A DNA stretch of 64,000 bases from Symsagittifera roscoffensis (lineage: Eukaryota; Xenacoelomorpha; Acoela; Convolutidae). Positions 52,510 to 63,888 of the stretch are shown here, in pieces (the first letter of the stretch is position 1; the number at the start of each line of letters is the position of its first letter). A model generated the notes under the pieces. The model had not been told where the DNA came from. It made no database searches and saw nothing but the letters and a program-made list of their open reading frames with translations. The translations under genes and the position numbers were made by a program. The DNA is taken from contig NC_087064.1 in the NCBI RefSeq assembly GCF_963678635.1, forward strand, positions 78,906,512 through 78,970,511. Reading direction: 5' to 3'.

Positions 52510-55500
52510 GTAAATTAAATACAAATAAATGAATTATAACATCTCTATAAAGAGGCAAATATGTTTTAAATTTTCGAGTCTATCGAGTTTTGAAACTATC
52601 AAGTTCGAGAAAGTAGCAGTTTCACTCGTTCATGTGGCAACTTCTAAGGTAAATTAAAGCTATGTTAGAGATAAAAATACTTAAAATCCTGTCACGAAAA
52701 GATAGAGGGAATCTAAATTGACTTAGGTCGTGTGAAAAATTGAACAGCAGCCGCTATTGGCTTGCCTGCTATTTTTTTTGGTAATCAGAAGGTCAAAAGT
52801 ATCATAGTAACCGAGGTTACAGTCAGGAGTCCCTTCATCACGTATTCCAGTCAAAATCCTTGGAAGTGATAATGATAAAAGAAGATGACAAGTGTTTAAG
52901 TCCTTTTCAATTAAAATCGATACAGGTTACGTTTCTTCAATAAGAACACGCAACTCGACACGAGAAAATATATTATACAAGTGTTACAAATAAAAAATTT
53001 TGTCGAAAGTTATTTTGTCATTTATTGTTCGGAGTATGCAAGCGGCGTTCGCAATCTGTAGTGCCAGGGAGATTCTCTGTTTTAAAAAGCTGCCTGCTCT
53101 GGGTTCCTCAGTGCATATGCTTAGGTTCTTACAAAGCTTGCTCAAAAAAAACTTCTGTGCTGGGGCCGGCCGCGCCCCGAATTACAAAAGCTAGTGGTTG
53201 AAATAGATATCCATCTACAAGATCTTTATACTTGTCACTTTTTCGCTCTTCCGATTCAGCGGCAGCCGTACCAGGGTTACAAACAGACCCGGCATAAATC
53301 TTACAAGGAGCTAAGGAGTTTACTACCGTTACATCCCACAAGAGCTGCTTACCAACAGCCCATGGAAAGAGCGTCAAACCGTCTGGTCGCTTGTGATCGG
53401 TCCTGTAGAGGTGTCGTGGTTCTAAAACAGACGGAATGTGAGTAGAAGATAAACTCTGCTTTATAAGGGCATTCAGGTTTGAATGCCTAGAGAATCTCCT
53501 TGCACTTTTGAGGCAAGAAAGACCATGCCAACCATCCTCGGTAACGTCTTTTCCGCACACGCATTTATGCCGTTCGCATATTTTTGAGTTGTTGGTTCGA
53601 CATTTTTAACAGTAAATTTTTGTACGGGATGACGTTCAACCATTGGGAGCCAAATTTGTTTTGGAACATGTTGAATCTTTTTACGTCCGTTGGTTCGAGT
53701 CGTAAAATCAAGTCTGCAATTTCGCTGTCAAAAATTGGCTCCGTCATTTCCGGAGCCATTTCAATTTTTCCAAGTTCAAACCACCGTTTAAGCGCATCAT
53801 CATAGGTTCCATCCACATGCTCGAAACCAAAGACTTCGCTCAAGGCATCTTTTGATCCTACTGCTGAGGCTAAGAAAGCGAGTAGACGAGCGAAGAAACG
53901 CCCAAGCCACCTTTGGCTGCCGGGAGAACGGCTTGTAAAAACTGGTTATCATCCATTTTCACGTTAGTGACCTTACATAACTAATTTCTTAGTAATTTGT
54001 CGTAGCGTTCCAGAAATCATTTTGCAAAAAACTAGAGCTCGTACTCAAAAAATATAGGAGTTTTGGCATGCTAAAGCAATTTTTCAAGAGGTAAAAACCA
54101 TAATGGATGTCTAGTTTGTCAATGATATCCGAGATTTTTTCAAGCTCCTTAATTTTTTCGTCAAGCAGTTCTTTTCGGCAAAGTTTGCCGATTGGAGATC
54201 CTAAAATGAGGAGTTCTTCTTTTATTTTTATTTTGGAGCATATTTTTCGATTTTGTGTTAAAATTGAATTATACTGTGTACTCGTAGTCGGTCCCAAAAA
54301 TTAAAGATCGCACTTCTCAGTGTTCAAGCTCAGGTCGTAAATTTGTTCCGATTTCAAAATGTTTTAAGGTCCTGGAGTACTACCTTATAGTCGTCGGCTA
54401 AATTTCCATCATCTAAATACCAGATGTTAATTTTCGACTCCAACTGTTTGACTAGTGTATGAATTGTTTCTGCAAAAAAGGGGTGGTGCTTCAGGATCAC
54501 CTTGCTGAGTTCCGTCTTCTGACAATATGACAGAGCTTCCGTAAAAAAAGGTAACTATGTTTACTATACGCGCAATGGGTGTAATTATACAATTCGGGGC
54601 GATTTGAATAAACATGATTCAGCATTGTTTCTCTATTTAGAGAGTTAAAGGCATTCTTAAAATCTAGTTTTAAAAGAACAGTGCATTTTGGATTGTCGTC
54701 GCGTTCAATTAGGTTTCGAAACGAGTGTGCAGCTATTTCTGCTCCTCGTTTGGTACCGCAAATTACCTGTACGTTTCCGAAAAAATTTTGTCGCTCGGAG
54801 AGGGCCTTGTTTCCAGCGCATTTAGACGCGATACGTCTCAGCGTGTTGCCTATGGCAGTCGGTCTCAACCCTCCGTCTATCTTTATGAGGGCGATAAGGT
54901 TTGCGCCAAAAAAAGGTCCTAGGGGTTCGGGTATTTTGCCATCTCCAATGAGGTTTATCAGCTCAGTAAGCGATTTCAGAAAATTAAGTCCTGCACTGCC
55001 ATTCGACTTACTAACAAGATCTTTAAAAATTTTAGGAACTATTTTATCAGGACCTGCTGCTGATCCGTTCGGAAAGGACATTATCGCTTTGTATAGGTCG
55101 AAATCGGTTACGAAAAAACTATCCAAGTTTTCTGGATTTGAGCTGCAACTTTGGCTCGCTGAGGGTGCTTAGACAACAATTTTTTATAGTTATCAGTTGA
55201 AAAAGGAGCAATTTTATCATCCAAAGCAGCAAGCCTTATTCCTCCCTTTACATTTACTTCATCGAGCTTAATACTTATTAGCTTTATTCTCTGCTCGAGG
55301 TCACTCAGAGGCGGGCTTGAAACTTGGGGATGGGGTTTTAGAAGTGACTCGTCATTTGCTCGAGTTTTTTTATTTATCAAAGAGCTCATGCTTGTGGTCT
55401 GTTTGCGTCCACTTCTTTTCGGCTGCTCCAAAAAAAACAGGAACGATGTTAAAAAAATTAGCCATTTTGTAACATCTTCTACATTGTAGACGATGTCATT

Positions 55501-56336
55501 TATTTTGTCCGCCAGACTTTCCGCCAAGGGAACACGCGAGTCTTTTGGTACTCTCTTGAGTACTCGGACATTTGAGATGGCTGTAATAACATAATTGTCT
55601 AGCACTAAATCATTACCTATTGTTGCTTTATTAACAGATTTTACATCAACGCATAAAGGACACTGAAACCATTGGGTTTTCTTAGAGTCGCTAAGAAAAA
55701 TATTTACTTAACTGATATGATACCAACTAGAACAACAATCACATCTAATCCAATTTATCAGTCCTGAAGGTTTTAAGCAATCTTTAAGCAATCAATGCCT
55801 GCTTATTAACGTACTGATATGAAGTCACTTCGTAAGCAGAGCTTGTTATCCTGGTTAAAGTTCTATGGGTATTGTTTTTTCAGTTGGTTTTTATAACCCT
55901 TATGTTATTTGGCATTCTTTTTTTGGTTTCGACTGAACAGTTGTCTATCCAAGCATAGTTGGCTTAGTGGCCGCTCCGTAATCAATCGTAAATGCATATA
56001 TACAGTTCTTGCTTGTGTATTACGACTTTTCTAAATTTGAATATCGGTCGAGACACGCCTTAAATTTTTGTAGGTTGATTTTTTGAATATATTTTGGTCT
56101 CATTTTCCATTCATCAGCATGCAATGCTATCCTTGTGTTCCTTTCACCAATTTAACTCTAATTGACTTTTTCAATTGAAGGTTGCTGATGGTTTGAAATG
56201 TAATCTACCGTGAACTGTTATCGCATATTCTTTGTTATTGTAGTTGTGTGTTTGTGTGTTGTTATTGTGGGTTGATTTAGTGTTTGATGCTGTTGTGTGG
56301 TGTAGTGTAATGTGAGTTGTGTTGTGTTTGATATAG
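52510..56336 (+). other. MON2 intron 1 (3.8 kb)
   Basis: GT-AG intron. It contains an antisense decayed LINE (53129-55605). The parts at 52510-53128 and 55606-56336 hold no supported feature. Confidence 0.7.
53129..55605 (-). pseudogene. Decayed LINE with reverse transcriptase and C-terminal endonuclease-like region
   Basis: Frames in order on the minus strand: 55605-55108 (conserved N-terminal region, VPLAESLADKIND), then 55126-54497 with RT motifs GSAAGPDKIV, GGLRPTAIGNTLRR, LKLDFKNAFNSLN. Next comes QQGDPEAPP near 54500 and a YLDD-type catalytic site near 54410 (WYLDDGNLADD). Further down are 53843-53565 and 53560-53129. The last frame has a Cys/His cluster (MCGKDV..GWHGLSC) and KRPDGLTLFPW..LLWDVTV, a PD-D pattern like restriction-like endonucleases. 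Several frameshifts separate the parts, so it is dead. It lies antisense in MON2 intron 1. Confidence 0.8.
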
Positions 56337-56569
56337 GGAGGTGTCGTCGGAGCTGATCGAGCCGTTTCTGCTGGCTGTGGATGTGCGGGTGGCGCGACTG
56401 AACCAGATTAGTCTGCAGGCGGTGCAGAAGTTGATTGTGGCCTCCCTCATCTCCCAGCTGGCAGCCTCCAAAGTGGTGGACATGATGGGGGTGCTGGTGG
56501 AGATGGAGGCACTCAAGGTGCTGCAGACCCTGCTTCAACTCGTCACCACAGACACCATCGTGGTCAAAG
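56337..56569 (+). CDS. MON2: MON2 homologue, exon 2
   Basis: The acceptor GATATAG|GGAGG (56336/56337) joins exon 1 in frame, giving ..GIREVSSELIEPFLLAVD. The exon continues the DCB armadillo-like helices (ISLQAVQKLIVASLISQL and VLQTLLQLVTTDTIVVK). The donor is AAAG|GCAAGTC, a GC-AG type site with otherwise perfect consensus. A normal GT donor in the correct phase is not present nearby. The exon ends after the first base of a Gly codon (phase 1), which the next exon completes. GC content is higher than in the surrounding intron DNA. Confidence 0.85.
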
Positions 56570-56999
56570 GCAAGTCTAGCATACCGACAGCAGTAGCACA
56601 GATTACAATCAATGACAATAGTTCGGTTTTGACACTTGCGAACGTGCGTAATCGTGAACTAAGTTTTTTTTTTTTCATTAAACAACATTGCTTCCAATTA
56701 TTAAACTACATTGCTGCTGATACTTGATTGAAGTGTCATTACGAGGCCAAATTGTGTATTTTGTGCATTGTAAGCGGATTCCGCAACAAGGACACTCCTT
56801 TTGTTCTTCTTTTGTTCTTTTTTCCTTTGATCGTTCCGACAAAATTTTAACATGTTTAAAGACTTGTCTCTGGAATGCAGGAACATACAGACACAAAATC
56901 GTGCGCCTATCCAATGCACATTTTGGCCTCGTAATGGTTGGCATAGGTTTTTTAAGGCTGGGCGGCCTTTTTGGTGTAGATAGGGAGTCAATTATTGAG

Positions 57000-57130
57000 C
57001 CGTAGCCGTTCCCACTGAGGAGGTGGATGACACTGGGAAGTCGGGACCGAAATTGGTCTCAAACCAACGACTGACTTATACAGAGCTGCTGCGTGCCTTA
57101 CCCTCTTGGCTACGGCTGCTTGACTGCCAC
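57000..57130 (-). mobile_element. tRNA-derived SINE, copy 1
   Basis: On the minus strand a perfect A-box (TAGCCAAGAGG, 57112-57102) is followed about 40 bases later by a B-box (GGTTTGAGACC, 57065-57055). The tail carries AGTGTCATCCACCT (57034-57021), which is shared with the copy at 63973. The acceptor stem of a functional tRNA is not present. Confidence 0.6.
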
Positions 57131-57341
57131 AGCCGCTCTTGGCATAGTTTTTATTGTTACAAGGCTCATAAAGTTAAATGTTTCATTTGATTACACGGTG
57201 CATATTACTATCTGATACAGTTTTATGGTTGAAACCTTGTTTAAAAAATTGGTTGAAATCTTTGTAGGCCCATGTTTCGATTATATTATCTTGTACAGCG
57301 TGGTAGTAGACCAAGTGGTTCATACTGCTTAGTAATTAGTA

Positions 57342-57774
57342 ATTAATTTTTTGAATGTAAAAGCTTTCGAAAGAAATGTCACATTTTAATCGATTTTCAA
57401 TGAACGAGTAAGACACTGCTTTTTTCAGGTCTGGTGATTTTTCAGTAGTTCATTTTCAGGGGAAAAAGTTATAATTTGAGCTTGCTCAATTTTGATTGTT
57501 TGCGGTTTTTTTTTTATTATTTCAAGCTCATTTGTCGATAAAAGGCAAGTTATTTTTGCAATAAAGAACGTGCAAATGGATCAAAAACACGTGAAGACAT
57601 GAAGTTTTCGGAAGCGGTTTTTTTAGATTTGCCAGCGGAGTAAAAAGAATAGTGTGAATCATAAAACTTTCTGAAATTCAAATAGCTATTATGTGAAGTA
57701 ACTTTTTTCGATACAAAATTTTTTCTTGTTCAAAATGTTGGTTTCCTCTTGTTCATTGACGTGTTTGGATCTGT
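57342..57774. repeat. Dispersed repeat, related to 61,040-61,483
   Basis: Ordered matches over about 430 bases, including AAAAGCTTTCGAAA, TCAATGAACGAGTAAG, AGGGGAAAAAGTT, TTTTGATTGTTTGCGGTT and GTTCATTGACGTG. No protein is encoded. Confidence 0.6.
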
Positions 57775-59051
57775 TTTTGGATTTGGGGTTTTTGTTTGAT
57801 TTGTCTTCGGCTTAGTTTCCGATTTCTTTTCTGAAATATCAGCCGTTTTCTCTAATATATTTTCAGCTCTCGTTTTTTTAAAACCCCAAGAGGAGTCTAA
57901 ATGAAAAATGTATCTTCATTTGGTTGGTTTTTCGTCAATTTTGTTTTATTTTTGTGGCCCAAAGCATGTTAACTTACGTTTCTTCATGAATGGGCGTCTT
58001 TTTTGTTCCGCCCTGAGTTATTGTTTTGTTTGCCTTCATGTGAGTCGTATGATAAGTAAAATCTTTTTGAATTGAAAGTTTGACGGCAAATCTAGTATAC
58101 ATTTAAATGCGGGCTTCACTATCTCGCCATGTTTAAGCTTTTTCAACCGCTTATGTTTGCATGTGTAACGAAAGAAATTTCCACCTTTAAGCTATATCGT
58201 ATATCGCAATGGTTAATTTTTTTTTTGATTTTCTTGTTTGAATTCCATATTCAAGGCTGAAATGAGCAACTCATTAGTGGGATGCTGTCAGGGTTCCCTA
58301 GGGGTTGATTTGAGAATTTTCCTCCAATTCATTTTAGTTGACGAGATACGACAATTTTTCGGATTTTTCGAAAATTTTGAGAAATTTTGAAATATTTCAC
58401 AAAATTTTCAAATTCCCAACCCGGTAGTTGGGTGCTGTCAGGGTACTGTCAGAAGTTGCGAAGCTTGCCTGCAAATATGACTGCTTAAATCCTTGTTTTT
58501 TTCGAGATACTCTAGATTTAATGAAACTCAACATCTTGGAATACCCAATCTACTAGGGTTTTGCGTAAATCCATTTTGAAATTTTGAAAATTACGCATTT
58601 CCATTTCAGTACAACATATGATTTAAAATATTAAAACAGGTACATCCAGTTTTATCTGGGCCACTTGTTTGCTTCCAAGTGACCCTTGCACAAATACGAG
58701 GTCGTGAGTGATGCCCCTACTCATCAGGTCGAAGATTCATATCCGGAACATTAAAAAGTTTTATTTTTGCTCGAATTTTTGCTGATTTATTGGTGGCTAG
58801 TGTTAGTAAATTTACAAGAGGTCGTGGAGCAGATGTGAGAAGGTGATATTCCTAATCTTAAAATTTATCAATTTTTTTTTCAAGGTGTAATTTTAATCTT
58901 TTCCTTTGTTTCTTATTTCATTTTGTTTTGCCTGTTTAGAGCTCTGTAATTCTATAGCAGTTTCAAACTTGTTCGTGCTATATTTGAACATTCAATTGTG
59001 TCTATCTTAGGGGTGAAATGGGCGAATAACATGTGGATCTATGATTTTTAG

Positions 59052-59503
59052 GTGCATTGCAGAGGGCCATTGCAATATGCACTAATCTGACGTTTTCGAA
59101 AGAACCGGTGATCGCGAATACGGCTGAGGCGACTGTGAAGCAGCTGGTGAACACCATCTTCGACCGCATAGACGACCGAAAGATGAAGGAGAAAGGTGGA
59201 GGGGGGACGAGAGAGATGATTGGGTCTGGTTCGTCTCCAGAAGAACTGTTCCCGGAGCAGAGTGTATTTCTGCATGATGCAGAGTGCTTCCTAAAGGACC
59301 TGTGTACTAATGTGACGAATGAGCAGACTCATTTGAGGACTACCTCGGAGGTGTCTCCAAGTCTGGGCATTGAGATCCTGGAGAACGTGCTGCACATATA
59401 CCACCGCAAACTGACCGCTTGTCCCACTCTCATGTTGGTGGTGAAAGACAACGTCTGCAAACTAGTCCTCAAGATGCTTTCTCCCTGCTGCACCAAACTC
59501 AAG
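59052..59503 (+). CDS. MON2: MON2 homologue, exon 3
   Basis: The acceptor TTTTTAG|GTGCATTG completes the Gly codon started in exon 2 (..VVKGALQRAIAIC). The exon encodes the middle of the N-terminal helical domains: ANTAEATVKQLVNTIFDRI, then an acidic/Gly loop (EKGGGGTREM), and SLGIEILENVLHIYHRKL with VVKDNVCKLVLKMLSP. This order of blocks is characteristic of MON2. The donor is CTCAAG|GTCAGC at 59503/59504 (phase 0). Confidence 0.87.
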
Positions 59504-60297
59504 GTCAGCTAGTCAGGCTACATTTCAAAACATTATAACGCTACGGCCAAATGGAGAACATCGATCTCCCCCCTCGCAAGCAAGGCCCAGAATAGTAAGA
59601 AGGGAGGGGTCTTTTCGGTTATACCCCCCTAAATTATGAAAAAATGAAACGAAAATTTTTATTATATAATTGGAACACTGTTACTAGGAAATGCACTATA
59701 TTATTAGGGGACTAGCAAAAACGAACCATTTTAACTTAATTGAGTCTCAATCTGGTTTTTTTTTGTGACGGCCATGGACAGCATTTTAACCTTGAAAAAG
59801 TTATAGTAGATAGGATTAAGTATAATGGGGTGAGAAAATTTTAAAACCGCAAATTGCGAATATCCTTATTGCTTAAGATATAAACAAATTTAAATTTACG
59901 AAGCCATTTCAGAAAATCCGCCTCGTTAACTGTTTTTATGATAAAATTTAAAAAAATTTCCAGATCGTTTGCTGTGTTTGTTTGCTGTTTTTTTATCATA
60001 ATAAACCATTAGCAGATGCTCGGTTGGAAAGTTCTAATAACTCAAGCAAACTGTTTTGAGAGTTTTGTCTCAGCTGTGCTAGCAGTTGTTTTTGCTAACT
60101 CAACACTAATTTGGCTTACAGAGAATGTGAATGCTTTCATTTTTCCCTTAAAAAGGTAGTTCATAAAATACGTTTTTGAAGACATGAAGTTTAAATGACC
60201 TTCATACGTATTTCCATAACAATTAGACCGGTTTGTTTTGTGGGTTGAGCGTTAGATTTGTAAAACACGAAAAGATGATTTTCAGACAATTTTAGTT

Positions 60298-60900
60298 CTA
60301 CAAAACTGCGATATTTTTTTGTCTATTTTTATTTATCTTTTCCTTGAAATTTTTGTCTACGAGTCCTAGGTTTTTGACAGAATTTTTCCTTTCAAAAGTA
60401 ATTTCGTTAGTTTTGTTATAGAAATTAGAACTTTGCCCAAAGTTAACAGATGCACACTTATACCTATTTATGGTCAACCGATATTTTTCTAAACAATTAA
60501 GGCAATTTTCAACATCTTCATCGCTCATTATTACCATTACGACAAGCAGAATACATTGCGGTGTCATCAACAAAAAAACAGCTTTTGAATTATTGCATAC
60601 ATCAGGCACATCGTTGGTATGTAAATGAAAAGCAAGGGTCCCCAAACGGAGCCTTGGGGCACACCAAATCGGACTGTTTTAACAGAAGAAAATTACTGGC
60701 ACGCTCAACATATTGTTTTCGAACACTTAAATACATTTTGAGGATTTTAGTACATTTTCCTCAAAAGCCATTGTCTAATTTTTAAAAAGAATGTGATCAA
60801 TTGTGCCAAATGCTTTATTAAAGTCAATGAAACAGGCGTTTCCGAAAAATTTTTAATCAACAGATTTCTCATGAACTCGGTGAAACGAATCAAAATATTT
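60298..60900 (-). pseudogene. LINE reverse transcriptase fragment
   Basis: The minus frame (60645-60298) reads GTLAFHLHTNDVPDVCNNSK and then CLNCLEKYRLTINRYKC. This is the 'LxFxxYINDLP' and following 'LxLNxxKC' pattern of Jockey/CR1-type LINE reverse transcriptases. The sequence just upstream (60640-60680) fits the preceding GxPQGSxLGP motif in another frame. The YADD site is destroyed. Confidence 0.6.
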
Positions 60901-61039
60901 CAGTTGGAAGCCATTTTGCTCCATTTTTAAAATGTCATATTTTTAACGAACGACTATAAAAATTTTTGAAACGTTTTCGAAGTAGAGCTGAGTTATAATT
61001 ATTGCGATCAGAAAGTTCACCACATTTAATTTCCGAACT

Positions 61040-61483
61040 AATTAATTTGTTTGAATTTAAAAGCTTTCGAAATAAATGTCGCGTTTTAATCGAGCGTCAA
61101 TGAACGAGTAAGGTAAAATTTTTCTTCAGTACTGGCGATTTTTTAATTGTTTCTTTCTCAGGGGAAAAAGTTTTAATTTGATCTTGTTCAATTTTGATTG
61201 TTTGCGGTTCTTGTGACTCATTTCAAACTCATTTTTCGAAAGTAAGGCAAGTTAATGTTTCCACTAATGAGCGTGCAAATAATACAAACACACTTGGATG
61301 GCATGAAGTTTTTGAAAATGGATTTTATTTTTTAGATTTGACCGCAGAGTTTAAAAAAAAATAGTGTATATCTTAACAGTTTTTTGAAATTCAAATAGCT
61401 ATCATGTGAAGTAATTTTTTTGAGTACTTGAGTGTCCAAAATGTTGTTCTCGGTTTCCTTGTGTTCATTGACGTGCTTGGCGT
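61040..61483. repeat. Dispersed repeat, second copy
   Basis: Partner of 57342-57774, same orientation, with the same ordered blocks. Both copies lie in MON2 introns. Confidence 0.6.
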
Positions 61484-62194
61484 TCCTCAATAAACTGTTT
61501 CGTTGATATTTTTCTCAGATTGGATTTTGCGACAGGGTCATATGAAAAAGTTGGCAATTTTTCCTAATAAGCTTGTTCATGTTTTTCTCCGCTGTGTTTT
61601 TAACTATAGCACTTTTAAAATGACCAGTGCTTCCATGTTTCAGAAAAACCTTTTCTTGACAGTTATTCGTTGTCGAAATCAAGTTATATTTATTGGCCTC
61701 GTTGATAATCTCGCGCTGTTTTTGAGGCAGTCGTTCTTTCATTAACATAGGTTTTAAATTTACCGGATTAAACACTCTCGCCAGTCATGATTTTCGCCAA
61801 AAATAGTGGGTGGGTTATTCAAATTGTCCCATTTACCTGGTAGATTACATGCTTTAAAATTACTCGGCTGGGTTTCGTACTGAAGATAAAAAGTAGCATA
61901 CCTGATGTGAGCGAGGACTGTTGTTATTTTGAACTAATATAGGAAAGTGATTGGAGATGACTGTTCATCTTGATTTCTGGTTATCGAAATAAATGAAGTT
62001 TGTTTGAATAGATTTTCCATCGTAGTCATTCGTCCTCTGTGTAAAAAATTATGCGTGCCTGCTGTTGAAAATCAATATGACTGAAATAAAAAAAGGAGCT
62101 CCAAATTATCAAAATTGCGACTGAACTGTCGCCAAATGTAAGATAAGCGACTGTTCTGGGTTGTTTGGTGCACAATTAAGAGTGAACGTAGTGA

Positions 62195-62640
62195 GTACTC
62201 TTATATAGTTCTTGCGTTTTTTTTTGTTTTTTTTTCAGGAAAAAGTCTTTAAGTTTGTTCACGCTCAATGTTGATTTTTCGCGGCTTGATTTGTGATTTC
62301 TTTTTAAGTTCAGTGCATTTACATTGTTAAAAGGAAGGCAAACTCCACTATCGAACAGCAAAAGTGTAAAGGTCACGATCGTAAACGTGATCGACTTCTG
62401 ATTTCAAAATGGAAGTTAATCAGATTTCTCTGCGAAATAAAAGTTTTACCTATTGATCCAGTTTTCTCAAATGGGGTTAATTTTAACAAAAAAGTGTCCA
62501 TCATAAATTGTTCTACAAATTCAAAGAGCTTTAAGACCACCTATTTTTTTCTTCGAAATTCAAAAGTTGAATGCTCTTGAAAAAACAAGTCAGTTTTTTT
62601 TCAGTTTCCTTGCGTTGATTACTCTTTTTCAACTGTCAGT
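62195..62640. repeat. Dispersed repeat, second copy of the 20,330 family
   Basis: Partner of 20330-20640, with TTTTTCGCGGCTTGA, TCTCAAATGGGGTTAATTTTA and GTTTCCTTGCGTTGATTACT in the same order. Confidence 0.5.
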
Positions 62641-62684
62641 TGGCTTATGTTTGGTATATAGCGAAAAGTTTTTGGCGTGTTTAG

Positions 62685-62903
62685 TCTGGTGCATCAATAG
62701 CCGACCAGCAACAACAGAGCAGTATCAGCAGCAGTAGCAGTGGGGGTGCCGGTGGGGATGTGCAGTTTGGGCTTTTAGTGCGACTGTTACGCATAGTACA
62801 TATACTGGTCTCGCGATACATGGACTGTCTACTGATGGAGTGCGAGATATTCCTCAGCCATTTAGTCCGCTTTCTCCACTCGCAGTCACCGCAATGGCTC
62901 AAG
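62685..62903 (+). CDS. MON2: MON2 homologue, exon 4
   Basis: The acceptor GTGTTTAG|TCTGGT (62684/62685) gives phase 0 with exon 3. The first 25 residues are a Gln/Ser/Gly-rich loop (ADQQQQSSISSSSSGGAGG). Then LLVRLLRIVHILVSRYMDC, ECEIFLSHLVRFLHSQSPQW follow, a strongly conserved MON2 block. A closer AG (62699/62700) would break the frame. The donor is CTCAAG|GTCAAT at 62903/62904 (phase 0). Confidence 0.87.
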
Positions 62904-63445
62904 GTCAATTCAACAGGCCATACATTATACATAAAAGGGCTCTAGTTTAAATACGTGCTGATATGAGGTTATTTGATTACTGGCATTTTGCCTTCAGCCG
63001 AAGTGAGCGCTGCAATAACAAGTTAGATAATCAGAAGGAAATCAAATGGAAAAATATTCAGTTGATTGTGTTGTTATGTTTACACTAGCCAGCTTGCGAG
63101 GCTAGTGTATTAGTACGGACCTCCTTTTTTCCAACCTAACTCGCAAATAAAATTGAATAATTGGAGGCCCTTTTGCTATAATCACGATCTGTAGCATTGG
63201 AAATTTCATTGAATCTGTTCTCTGCTTTACTTGTGGCTAAATAGATTGTTTAGCGTCAGTGCCTTAGTGTTTACTGCGTGAAACTCATAATCTCTAGGTA
63301 GCATGATCGAAACCGACGCGTAGTCGAATTTTTACTAATTCAAGGCATATTTCTATTTTTTTTCGCTTTATAGAGCTGCTTTTTTGTCGTGTTCTCGCTA
63401 GTGTTTGCGAAGCTCAGCTTCGCCTATGTATGCATGTAATTGCAG
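62904..63445 (+). other. MON2 intron 4 (0.54 kb)
   Basis: GT-AG intron with no supported feature. A short repeat with inverted character (CTAGCCAGCTTGCGAGGCTAG) lies near 63087. Confidence 0.6.
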
Positions 63446-63719
63446 GTGCTGAGCTGTGAGATTGTGCACTATATCATTGCACAGCCGAGTCTGGTGAGTG
63501 GGATCTGTGAGAAGTATGACCTCAAGTCCTCCTCAACCAAAATATACGCAGACATCGTCACATCAATCGGACAGCTGGCACAAAACCAGTTCGCACTTTG
63601 CTACTCCACTTCTGCCAGCCAGACATCTGGCAACAACAGCGGCACCGCTACTATGGTGACCAGTGACGTGTCTTTCTTCTACAAAGGAGTCACCATCCCC
63701 ATTCTATGCAACCCACAAG
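63446..63719 (+). CDS. MON2: MON2 homologue, exon 5
   Basis: The acceptor TAATTGCAG|GTGCTG continues phase 0 from exon 4. The exon encodes LSCEIVHYIIAQPSLVSGIC, EKYDLKSSSTKIYADIVTSI, a Ser/Thr/Asn-rich loop and GVTIPILCNPQG, matching the 'FCxxYDxKxxSTKVFxDIV' and 'WIPIL' blocks of MON2. The donor is CACAAG|GTCAGC (63719/63720), phase 1. The remaining, much longer C-terminal part of MON2 lies beyond the right edge. Confidence 0.87.
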
Positions 63720-63888
63720 GTCAGCTATAAAGTAAAACCCAGCCATCTAAGTAAGCAAACATGCCAACCACCAACAAGCAGATGATAAACAAATGACTTA
63801 CACTCACGCTAATACATGTGTGCTTCAAGGTATTCACAACTGTTAAGGCTTAACTAAGCAGGGAAAGGGGGGTAGTAGCAGCAAAGAG

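Larger units (their letters stand above)
56570..59051 (+). other. MON2 intron 2 (2.5 kb, GC-AG)
   Basis: It begins GCAAGT and ends TTTTTAG. It contains an antisense SINE (about 57000-57130) and a dispersed repeat (57342-57774). The stretch 57775-59051 has no supported feature. Confidence 0.65.
59504..62684 (+). other. MON2 intron 3 (3.2 kb)
   Basis: GT-AG intron with a LINE fragment (60298-60900, antisense) and two dispersed repeats (61040-61483 and 62195-62640). The stretch 59504-60297 is A/T-rich with no feature recognised. Confidence 0.6.
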
